Source: Parietaria judaica
Taxonomy: Eukaryota; Streptophyta; Magnoliopsida; Rosales; Urticaceae
Length of the DNA stretch: 64,000 nt
NCBI GenBank assembly: GCA_954871525.1
Contig: OX940864.1
Span: 3,032,001 to 3,096,000 of the forward strand
Direction of reading: 5' to 3'
Positions 37,154-46,730 of this stretch are shown piece by piece; position 1 is the first letter of the stretch, and each line of letters starts with the position of its first letter. Both the position numbers and the translations under genes were made by a program. Below the pieces are notes generated by a model, which did not search any database, was not told the DNA's origin, and saw only the letters and a program-made list of their open reading frames with translations.

Positions 37154-38771
37154 TGTAGAGGGCGATTTTCACCACCCTTTTCCAGTCACAAAGACAATCA
37201 CCATATAACAAATAAACAAAAATAAATGATGAATATCTCTGTTTTATTATATTTTCCGAAATGAGCTCGGTTTTCTTCCGTTGAATAGCTGGACAGATGA
37301 AGGATCATGAACATCCACTCTCTCTATTTCCTCTCTATTTTTCCTTAGCCTTTTCTATTACAAGACCTCCTTTTTCCCTTTTCGGGGCTTTCTTCTCTAA
37401 TTTTCCTAACCTTTATCAATGAGGCTTATCTTGCCTTTTATAGAGTTTTACAATGCCTTTTTCTCCCGCGTCTTTCCCGCTTTTTTCCCTTTAATCATTC
37501 CTTCTCTGGCGTGATTGGAGGGCAGCATGGTAAATCCCTACTTTATGTCACTTCCGAGCAGGCTGCCGTATGCAGTGGCGGAGCTATTCATTAGTCAGTG
37601 TATATACGGGCTGCACCTGAAAACCGCGCGTCAAAATTTAATCGAGAAAATATTTTTTGAAAAAAAAAATCAAAATTGGTAGAAAACCATATAAATAGTG
37701 TTAAAGTTACACTAAGGACAACCAAATAGCGTAGGTTAGTTGGCTGATTATACTACAATTAGGACCTCATCCCTCAGGTGGTCACAGGTTCAACCCCTGT
37801 CATACACACCTTTTTTCACACCTTTTTTTTCAATACTACTAATAACTCTTATCTATTATTACCTTCTTCTTTTTAATCCTTTTCTAATTAAGTTTTATCT
37901 AATTTGTTATTTTAAAATCTACTCTTACACTTTTAATTTGTAAGCTATATCACATTTTAATATTAATTATATTTTTTAATACAAAAATTATTATTATTTA
38001 TGTACTTGAAAATAAAAACTTTAATTATTTACTTAGTAAAAAGAATTATTATTATTTTAGAAAAAAGTTTTATTTTTATTTTTATTTTGTGCAATACAAT
38101 AGAGACAAAAGCTCTTAATAATTTTTCATAGTAAAAGTCGAAATATTATCATTATCAGTTCTTATAAAATTCCATTCACATTGTTAATAATAAACGTTAA
38201 AATTGACATAAGCACTTAATATTTTTAAATTGAAAGTTATATTACATTTTAGTACCATTATATTTTTTAGTATTGAAGATTGTTGTTATATATGTGCTTG
38301 AAAAATTAAATAATTAAATATATTTATTTTAAAAAATTGTTAAAAATTTACGTTAAGCACCACCTGAATTCAAATCCTGGCTCCGCCACTGGCCGTATGG
38401 GTAGGTGCGCCTCATTAAACGCGCGTCCCGTCAGCCGTCATTCGGCTCTGCCAGCCTCGTCACGGGTGTTCTCATCGAGTGAGTAGGTCGGCCTCATTAA
38501 ATGCGCGTCTCGTCAATGGTCATTCGGCCCTGCACCGTCATCATGATGAAATTCCTCGTCGGGTGTGATGGGATGCTTCATCGCAACTTGCTCTCGTGTG
38601 GCTGCGTCTTCTCGTGGGTGAACCTCCTCGGGGGTATTCTTCCTCGGGGATGTTCCTCTTCGGGGATAATCCCCCTCGGGTGATGAACTTCCTCGCCTCC
38701 TCTCATGTCGTTTATGGGCAAAATGACGCGAGTTGTGTTGAGGATGGATTTGACCAAATCCGACCTTAACA
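37154..38771 (-). repeat. 3' LTR of the Tat element, interrupted by a Tip100-type element
   Basis: On minus the LTR begins TGTTAAGGTCGG (38771) directly after a polypurine tract and ends CGCCCTCTACA (37154), with TGT/ACA ends. Without the 819-bp insertion and one target copy it is about 791 bp. A TATA-type site CTATAAAAGG lies at 37434-37443 on minus. Near 38395-38520 two related segments (CCTCATTAAACGCGCGTC and CCTCATTAAATGCGCGTC) form a short tandem duplication. Confidence 0.7.
37573..38391. mobile_element. 819-bp hAT-Tip100-type element nested in the Tat LTR
   Basis: Inverted termini CAGTGGCGGAGCTA and TGGCTCCGCCACTG, flanked by an exact 8-bp duplication GCCGTATG (37565-37572 and 38392-38399). 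The interior is AT-rich without transposase. A tRNA-like piece at about 37725-37803 (GGTTAGTTGGC, then GGTTCAACCCC) suggests a SINE fragment inside. It is younger than the Tat element it interrupts. Confidence 0.9.
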
Positions 38772-38790
38772 GTTAGTCCCCCATTTTATC
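38772..38790 (-). other. Polypurine tract of the Tat element
   Basis: On minus AAAATGGGGGACTAAC lies immediately before the LTR start TGTTAAGG. Such a tract primes plus-strand synthesis in LTR elements. Confidence 0.65.
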
Positions 38791-39012
38791 AAGTGTATAC
38801 ACTTGGTAAAATAAAGTATAACTGTTTCGGAGGTCGGCCTTCGCCGGCCTTATTTGGTTCCTGGTCGGTGATTGCTTCTTCGGCTCCTCGCGTGGTTATA
38901 TTGCTAAGCCGCTTCCTTTCCTCGCTAGGCCTCCTTCGCGTCCCCCCCTTGTTGTTTTCGCTCACCTGTTTATATTATATGTATATGTGTACTTTTCTTT
39001 ATATTTTTCTCG

Positions 39013-39280
39013 GCTCGCTAGCCGGACTGGGCTTGCTCGGCACCCTTAGCCGTATATATGGATCTCGACATGTTTTGCCGGACCGGGCTTGCTCGACACC
39101 CTTAGCCGTATATATGGATCTCGACATTATTTGTCGGACCGGGTTTGCTCGGCACCCTTAGCCGTATATATGGATCTCGACATGTTTTGCCGGACCGGGC
39201 TTGCTCGGCACCCTTAGCCGTATATATGGATCTCGACATGGTTTGTCGGACCGGGCTTGCTCGGCACCCTTAGCCGTACA
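39013..39280 (-). repeat. 56-bp tandem array in the Tat 3' UTR, about 4.7 copies
   Basis: TTAGCCGTA recurs at 39046, 39102, 39158, 39214 and 39270, an exact 56-bp spacing. Units share CCGGACCGGGCTTGCTCGGC with few substitutions. The array lies between the integrase stop and the polypurine tract. Tat-lineage elements are known for hypervariable 3' UTRs carrying such tandem repeats. Confidence 0.92.
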
Positions 39281-39536
39281 TATATATTGCTATATATTAT
39301 AATCCTCTCAGAACTTTTACCGGTGCGTAGGTAGACATATAGAAATTACCTCCTCCTATGAGCCTGAGATAAAAAAGGGGTCATGCATAATGAAAAATTT
39401 CGTATTAGTTCAATCAAGAGTCGAGGCCATGCAAAAATAGCCCCGAACAAGAGAGGGTCGGGACTTCCCTGGCTGGTAAAAGGAAAAGATAAGATATATA
39501 TTCATAAAAAAGAGAGAGAGAATCAGGGAGCTGAGG

Positions 39537-40714
39537 CTACTGATAGAACTTTTTTAAGTGTTTCACGTTCCAACTCCATATTACTTTCGCTCCCTCCGTA
39601 TTCTTGAGCTCATAGACTCCCGGTTTGACGACGTTGGTAACCATGTAAGGGCCTTCCCAGGTCTGCCCTAGCTTCCCAGCATTTGCCTCGGCGGTGTTCT
39701 GGAAGACTCGTCGGAGGACCATTTCCCCGACTCTGAACCTCCTCGAGCGCACTTTCTTGTTGTAAAAACGCGCGATCGTGTTTTGATAGTTGGCAATGTG
39801 CGCGCTTGCTCGCTCGCGCCTCTCGTCGATGTGGTCGAGCTGATGGAGGAGATCCTGTTCATTATCCTCCTCGCCGCTGGGGGCTAGCGTTCGACGAAGG
39901 CTTGGGATGTCAACCTCTGCTGGGATCACAGCCTCCACTCCAAAGGCCAAGGCGAAGGGCGTCTCGTCTGTCGCGGAATGAGGGGTGATTCGATAAGCCC
40001 ATAGCACTCCTGGTAACTCGTCCGCCCACAGCCCTTTCCTTTCGCCGAGCCTCCTCTTAATGTTGTCGACGATGGTTCGGTTGACCGCCTCGGCGTTCCT
40101 GTTGCCTTGGGGGTATCGCGGAGTCGATGTATTGAGTTTTATCCTCCATCGCTTGCAGAAATCTCTGAACCTCTTCGAGATGAACTGGGACCTGTTATCA
40201 GCGATTATCTCCCTGGGCAATCCGAAGCGAGTAATCACGTTCTTCCAAACGTAGCTTTCGACATCGGAGTCCTTGATGTTGGCGTATGCCTCCGCCTCCG
40301 TCCACTTGGTGAAGAAATCTGTGACGACGAGCATAAACCTCTTCTGTCGCGTGCCGACGGGCATGGGGCCGACGATGTCCATCGACCACTTCATGAAAGG
40401 GTAAGGAACCGAGACCACGGAAAGCTCTTCGGCCGGACAGTTGATCGCCGGCGCGTGTCGCTGACATTTCTCGCATCTCTTGGCGTGGTTGATGCAATCG
40501 GCGACGATGGTTTCCCAAAAGAAACCTTGCCGCTTGGTCTTCCTAAGCAAGGATCGCCCACCAGAATGATTTCCGCAATCCCCGCTATGGATCTCCCGCA
40601 TGACGTATTCGGCTTCCCTCTTGCCAAGGCATCTTAGGTAGGGACCCGCGAAGCTTCTTCGATAAAGTATGTTATCGAGGACGGTGTACCTGGAACTTTT
40701 TGACTTGATCTTTC
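39537..40714 (-). pseudogene. Tat element integrase
   Basis: The first Met of the track is at 40601, but the frame is meaningful from about 40714 (RYTVLDNILYRRSFAGPYLRCLGKREAEYVM read in pieces). Counting from 40601, an HHCC-like zinc site (HSGDCGNH, CEKC) precedes catalytic D75 (MDIVGP), D135 (IADNRSQF) and E171 (NAEAVNR), with DD35E spacing. A C-terminal GEMVLRRVF...GKLGQTWEGPYMV region is typical of Gypsy integrases. The frame differs from that of the upstream RT/RNase H, so an indel near 40715-40725 has broken the polyprotein. Confidence 0.88.
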
Positions 40715-43006
40715 GGGACTCTTGGACTCTTGCGGATTTTCGGGCAGCATTCCTTCAAGGATGTACCTTCGGAACGGCGTCCTCCAATCTTCTATTTCAT
40801 CGTCGTCCACAATTCCCCGCTCCCCGTCCTCGTCCTCGTTGTCTTCGATCTTGTTTATGCTAGCTTCTCCCGCACTTGCCTCATCGGCTTCTCCTTTTCC
40901 TCTAGCTTTCTTCTTCGCTGGGCCTTCCTCTCTCCGGATGCTCGGCTTCTCCATCGTCTCCACTGTGACCGACCTGAGTTTTCCGACCTCAGTCGTAGAG
41001 CCCAGGCCTGCCAGCGCGTCGGCGTGGGTATTGTCTCCTCGCGTTACCTGTGTCAGGCTGAAGTAGTCGAATTTCCTTGAGAGAGCATCGACCACTCCTG
41101 CGTACGCCTCCATTCGTTCGTCGTTTTTCTCGTATTCCCCGTTCACTTGCTTTACCACCAGCTGCGAATCTGAGAAAGCGTGCAAGTTCTTTGCCCCGAT
41201 TGCTAAGGATGATTGCATCCCGATGATGAGCGCTTCATACTCCGACTCGTTGTTGGTGGAGCGATAGGTGAGGCGACATGCTTTTTCTATCACGTCTCCC
41301 CTCGGTGAGATGATTCTGATCCTCACTCCAGATCCTTGTGCTGTCGCGGATCCGTCAACTTGTAGCTTCCAGATGCCGGCTTCGTCGCTCGGGTCCACTG
41401 GCTCCTTTGGCAACTCGATGAGGAAATCTGCGAGCACTTGAGACTTGAGGCTCGTTCGAAGCTTGTACTCAATGTCGTACGCTCCCAGCTTTATAGACCA
41501 CTTCGTGATTCTTCCCGACTGGCTCGGGCCGTAGATGATAATGCGGATCGGTCTGTCGGTCATGACGACGATGGTGTGGACTTGGAAGTGATGCTTCAAT
41601 CTTTCTGATGCGTCGTATACGGCCAGAGCAAGTTTCTCGGGTTGGGGGTACCTTGTCTCGGCGTCGAGGAGTTTCCTGCTGATATAGGAAACTGGCCTCT
41701 GCTCCCCATCCTCCTCTCGCACAAGCACTTGGCTGATCGCGTGGTTAGACACGGCAATGTATAAGTACAAAGGTTCCCCCGGCTTTGGCTTCGTCATGAT
41801 GGGCGGCGATGACAGATAGGACTTCAACGCCTGGAAGGCCTCCTCGCATTTCTCGGTCCACTCGAACTTCTTGTTCTTTCTTAGTAGTTCGTAGAAAAGG
41901 AGAGTCTTGTCGGCCGATCGCGAGATAAATCGGTTTAGAGCAGCAATCCTCCCGGTCAATCTCTGAATCTCTCTTCGATTTCGAGGCGAGGGCATACTCT
42001 TGATTGCCTCAATCTGCTCGGGGTCGGCCTCGACCCCTCGCCGAGTGACCATGTGGCCCAAGAACTTTCCCGAGGACATACCGAAGGTGCATTTGGTGGG
42101 ATTCAGCTTCATCCCGTGCCGGTTTAGAATCTCGAAACACTCCTCCAAGTGCTCGACGTGCGCCGCCGCCTTCAGGGATTTGACGACCATGTCGTCGATG
42201 TATACCTCCATGCTTTTCCCGATCAGTTTGTGGAACATCATCGTCACCAGCCTCTGATAAGTCGCTCCAGCGTTCTTCAGTCCGAAGGGCATGACTTTGT
42301 AGCAATACGTGCCCCTTTCGCTGATGAAGGCGGTCTTCTCCTCGTCCTCCGGGTGCATCCTTATTTGGTGATAATACCCGGAATAAGCGTCCATAAATCT
42401 GAGAAGTTCGTAGCCGTGGGTGGCCTCGATGAGGCGATCTATATGCGGCATCGGGAAACTGTCCTTCGGGCAGGCTCGGTTGAGGTCGGTGAAGTCCACA
42501 CAAACTTGCCATTTGCCGTTCTTCTTCTTTACGACGACCGTGTTAGCCAGCCATTCGGGATATGTTACCTCTCGAATGGTTCCCATCGAGAGCAGCTTAT
42601 CTACTTCGTCGTTGATGATCTTGTTCCTGTCGGGGGCCATTTTTCTCCTCTTTTGCACGACGGGTTTGTGCCTTGGGTCGGTGTTGAGGCGATGAGCTGT
42701 TACCGAAGGGTCAATCCCCGGCATGTCCTCATGAGACCAAGCGAAACTCCCCCGATTCCTCTTTAGGAAATTAATTAGTTGTGCTTTGGTATCTGGGTCG
42801 AGCTCTGCGCCTATACCGATAGTCCGAGTAGGGTCGGACTTGTCGATGCAGACTCGCTCCACCTCTTCAATCTGTGCTCCCCCTTTCCTCTCCTCGGCAT
42901 CCCGCGCCTCGACGTCTTCCGTACTAAGTATCTTGGCTGTCCTGTCGGCGCTCTGCCTCCGCTCCTTACTCCGCCCGGGACGTTTCGGGGCAGGCGTCGC
43001 TAACTG
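40634..43006 (-). pseudogene. Tat element RT, RNase H and second RNase H
   Basis: Open from the codon after the UAG at 43007-43009 to 40634. Numbered from the GTG at 42862: RT motifs VKKKNGKWQVCVDF at 111-124, FMDAYSGYYHQIRM at 157-169, MPFGLKNAGATYQR at 191-204 and YIDD at 221-224, then GHMVTRRGVEADPEQIEAI. RNase H follows (AVSNHAISQVLVREE, EKLALAVYDASERLKHHF). A second RNase H has WKLQVDGSA, SNNESEYEALI, FSDSQLVVKQVNGEYE and GDNTHADALAGL. The second domain defines the Tat lineage. The frame is shared with gag-protease. Confidence 0.9.
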
Positions 43007-44488
43007 CTATAAACCGGCCGGCTCACCCTTCGCCGTCTGCTTGATTCCCTTCTCGGCAGTCATTGACTTGTGGTGCATCATGTAGCAAATTCGGTATGCG
43101 TACCTGCTTCCTTTGAGCTCCTCAACTTCCCCCTCTCTTCTTCCCGGGAATTTTATGCTTTGGTGGTAAGTTGACGGCACGGCCCTCATGGAGTGGATCC
43201 AAGGTCTCCCCAGGATAATGTTGAAGTGCGACGGGACACTTAGCACCATAAACTCCGTCATCCGGTTGACGCTCCCGGCGCGAACCGGGAGGTGAACCGT
43301 CCCCATCGAGATGGAGACGTCTCCGTTGAAACCCGATACCCTGCGAGGTCGTCCCCCTATTACGAGTCCCTCGATGCCCATTTTCATCAGGCATTCATAG
43401 AAAATGACGTCGACCGAGCTTCCGTTGTCGACGAGGATGCGGCAAACCTCGCATCCACCGACGTTGAGCTCGAGGACCAGAGCGTCGTCGTGCATATCGG
43501 CGCAATCCTCGTTCTCCACGAACTCTATCCTCGCGCATGGGACGCCCATCTTCACGTCTTCTTGGCCGTGCTCCTTCCCCCTCCGCTTATAAGCTTTTAT
43601 GTTGTTGACCGAATCTTCACAAAGTCGGGATCTGCCCATGATCACCTCGATTCTCGTTCTCGAGGCCGGTCGATCTTCCTCGTCATGCCTTGCCGGTGGC
43701 GGCTCGATTGCCAGGTTTATCCTTGCCCCGTCTCGGCCGTTCTCCCCGTTGTTCATGGGTTCTTCTTGTCGGCCCTGCCATGCCCTATTCCCGTTGTTCC
43801 AAGGCACGGGAGGTTTGTACGTGAGGTCTTTGATCTCCCCCAGCGCGTATCTTCTCTGGAGCTCCTTCTTCAGCATGGCACAATCTTCAGTGGCATGGCC
43901 GTTATAGTTGTGATAGGCGCAGAATTTGCTCATATCTTTCGGCCAAAATTTCGTCCCGAAGCCTCCTCGGCCTTCTGAGAAGCCCCCTCGGCCTCCAGAC
44001 CCCGAGAATCCCCCTCGGTTCCCAGCAAATCTTCCTTGGTCGTTGGAAAACCCTCCCCGGCTCCCCGGGTATCCTCCTCGATCATCAGAGAATCGTCCTC
44101 GGTCCCCCGAGGATCCTCCTCGATCGTCGGAGAATCGTCCTCGGTTTTCCGAGGACCCTCCTTGGTGGTGGTCTCTCTGATCATAGTCGCGGTCTTGGTG
44201 CTCGTCAACCTGATACACTACTTGCCTCGGAGCTTCCCGACCTCGTCGCTCGTCGGAAATCCTTCGGTCTTCTTCTCCCTTCTTCGCTCTGGACGACGGG
44301 GCGTCTCCTCCGTCCCCACTCTCCCTTTTTCCGTGCTGCCTTCCTTTGCTTCCATATTCGTGGATCTTCTTCTGAGCCAGAGTCTCTTCCTCTATTTCCA
44401 TGAAGAGCGTCACCCTGTGGAGCGCGTCCTCGATCGTCAACGGGCGCATCTTTATTAACTCCTCTCGGAAAGGAGCCAAATACCACAA
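43007..44488 (-). pseudogene. Tat element gag C-terminal part and protease
   Basis: The open frame ends at a UAG (43007-43009). It contains the end of the gag core (WYLAPFREEL, LTIEDALHRV), a Gly/Arg/Asp-rich linker, a zinc knuckle CAYHNYNGHATEDC, and a protease with VDNGSSVDVIF and FNIILGRPWIH. The conserved gag middle (the tryptophan-rich core before ALKHGLW) is missing at its 5' side, where the frame breaks near 44500-44520. Confidence 0.85.
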
Positions 44489-44519
44489 TCCGTGCTTCAG
44501 CGCCTGGATTGCGACGACG

Positions 44520-45029
44520 CTATCGAGCCACGCTGCGGATTTTTGCCGAGAAGGGAGTCACCCTGGCCTCTCTGACCAACCTATCGATTTCGGGCGCCGC
44601 GCTCGTGGCTTTATGCACCTGTGAGGCCACGTATCCCATTTTTGCCTCCATGTTTGAGGATATTTCCCTCATCGCTCTCCGGACCTCCTCCTGGATCGTC
44701 TCCACTATGGTGGTCGTCAAACCTCCCGGCGGGCTCGTCGTGTTCGCCGGTGTCGTGCCGGCGGCATTGAAGAGATCCCTAATGATCGGCGGAGCTTGAG
44801 GCGTCAAGTTACCTCGCTCTCCCTCGGCTATAACTCCACCCATTCCCCGAGCTGAAGATCCCGCGATCGTGCTCTCCGGGCCTTCCCTTCCTTGACTCGC
44901 ACGCTCCAGAAGAGCAGTAAGTCGTCCATTCCGCTCTTCCTGTTCTTCCGCCGTCCTGGCCGCCTCCTCGGCCACCTGTGTTGCCTCCATCACTTTCGCG
45001 TTGGCTTCGGCTAACTGGAGTCTCTCCAT
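44520..45029 (-). pseudogene. Tat element gag N-terminal part
   Basis: Starts MERLQLAEANAKVMEATQVA with a coiled-coil-like Glu/Ala-rich region and runs to EIDRLVREARVTPFSAKIRS, where Tat gag proteins normally enter their conserved core. A stop follows after VAR. The next recognisable gag sequence is in another frame with the core absent, so an internal deletion joined the two pieces. Confidence 0.75.
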
Positions 45030-45056
45030 GGCTGGGACTTCTTCCCCTTCTACAGT

Positions 45057-46730
45057 GGTGAATTAAGATAGTTTGTTGTCCTAAATCAGAAATTTAAAAT
45101 TATTTGTTATCCAAAATTATGTAAATATATTTTACGTATATGGTTTTAGAATAACATGAATATTATATAGGTTAAGAAAACTATATACTTTTGGCCCTAA
45201 TTACTAATATAAAAACCTATTTTATCGAATTTCGTAAAGCAAAAGTGTACAAATATCGAATAGTATAGAACAATAAACTGTTCTAAAAATTTTCATAAGG
45301 TTTTTCATTTCAATTATAAAAACCTGTTCTAAAATTTTTCATAAGGTTTTTCATTTCAATTATAAAAACTTTGAGTTAATATTTCAAATAATAAGGTATC
45401 GAAGGTCGTTTGACTCACTAAAGAGATAGCATCTTAGTGGCACAAATGGACGCTAGTCATTCTCTTGGAACATTTTTTTTAAAATTATATCAACTCCCTC
45501 CATTTGACTAGTATTTTTAATTTGCACATTTTAAATAATTAAAATGTCGTATCGAATATATAATAAGCTAGAGCTAATAATAATAATAATAATAATAAAA
45601 GAGAAACGAAAAAAAAATTATAATTGAAAAAAATCTTTTTAAAACTTTAGCCTCTCGACTCCACTCTGGGGTTTAAAAAATCATAATATCAACGGTGATA
45701 ATTAAACTAAGAAAATTATTCTTTGAAGTCTTTGAGCTCCTCAATTTGTAATAACAATCATAAGATACACTTGATTTTGTAATTTGCACATGTTTGGTCT
45801 TTCTCTTATAATTATTTACACCCTCAGAATATTTTTTTCTGATTAATTAAACAATCTGAAATTAATTTTTTGCTTTTGCCATTTTTTTTTCTTCATTAGT
45901 GTACGTACCCCCAAAAGTAAGAAGAAAATTCAGGACAACTTGAGTGAGTTCTCTTGAAAGTACATGATAGAGATGGCTCACTTCTTCTCTTTTTTTTTTT
46001 TCTTTTTTTTTTTTTTACTTTTTCAAAGATGGACCATTTGATTTAATTTCAGCGAGAGAAAAAAAAGATGGGACATTTGATTCTGTAAAAAAAAATGCTG
46101 TTTTTGCTTACTTAGAATCATCTCTTTATCCTTTCCTTTGATTTTGGGGAAGGAACAACAATGATATTTCTCAAACACACTATCAGTCTGTTTCAAGATT
46201 TTTGTAGCTTCTCTAGGAGTGGAAGTTTTGCATCGGAAAAACTGGTTGCTTCACGATCGAACCCCGGTTAACAGTTTTGACAAGTATTTTTTTTTTATAT
46301 AGGTTTTTCTTCATGGTTTTTTTTTTTTTTTTTTTTTTTGTGGGGGGGGGGGGGGGGGGGGGGGGTATGTGGAAATTGGTTTTGCACCGGAATCGGTTTA
46401 AAATCCGATATTTGGAAATCAGTTTAATTTTAAGAACACCGTTCCGGGTTTTTACTCTAGAAGCAATATTAGGCTCTTGGTTTCATGTTACAAAAAAACC
46501 GGAACCGGAACATCAATTTCAGCCCTAAACTGAATAAATAAGGAATAGTAGCACTCTAGAACCAAGAAATTGTAGCGTTTTCTATATCGAGCATCCAAAT
46601 CGTATAACTATATGTTTATTCAGATATACAACAAATTTTCTCGGCAGTTCGTGCTTCGAATGCATTTTTTACATTAGACCTCAATAAAACTTGGTAAGTG
46701 TTAACATAAGAAAGAGCGCGGAACTGAGCC
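45057..46730. other. AT-rich intergenic stretch
   Basis: Contains a tandem duplication of about 46-47 bp at 45277-45370 (unit starting CTGTTCTAAAA), a T-run/G-run at 46317-46365, and a hAT-Ac-like end (TTTCAGCCCTA at about 46517-46527) preceded by CCGGAACCGGAAC words. No gene. Confidence 0.55.
46317..46365 (+). repeat. Poly-T followed by a 24-G run
   Basis: About 23 T, then GTG merging into 24 consecutive G (46342-46365). Long G runs are rare in plant DNA. They can form quadruplex structures and also break assemblies, so the length is uncertain. Confidence 0.85.

Larger units (their letters stand above)
37154..45056 (-). mobile_element. Ty3/Gypsy Tat-lineage retrotransposon, 5'-truncated and gag-deleted
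   Basis: On minus: gag start (45029), zinc knuckle, protease, RT, RNase H, a second archaeal-type RNase H, integrase, a 3' UTR with a tandem array, a polypurine tract and the 3' LTR. The extra RNase H domain marks the Tat (Ogre/Retand-like) lineage. The 5' LTR and primer site are missing: beyond 45056 the sequence turns abruptly AT-rich. Further defects are loss of the gag core, one UAG between protease and RT, and a frameshift between RNase H and integrase. A Tip100-type element is nested in the 3' LTR. Confidence 0.9.

Noticed and set aside
40060..44624. Plus-strand ORFs across the Tat element
   Set aside because: Antisense shadows of the GC-rich polyprotein; no own motifs.
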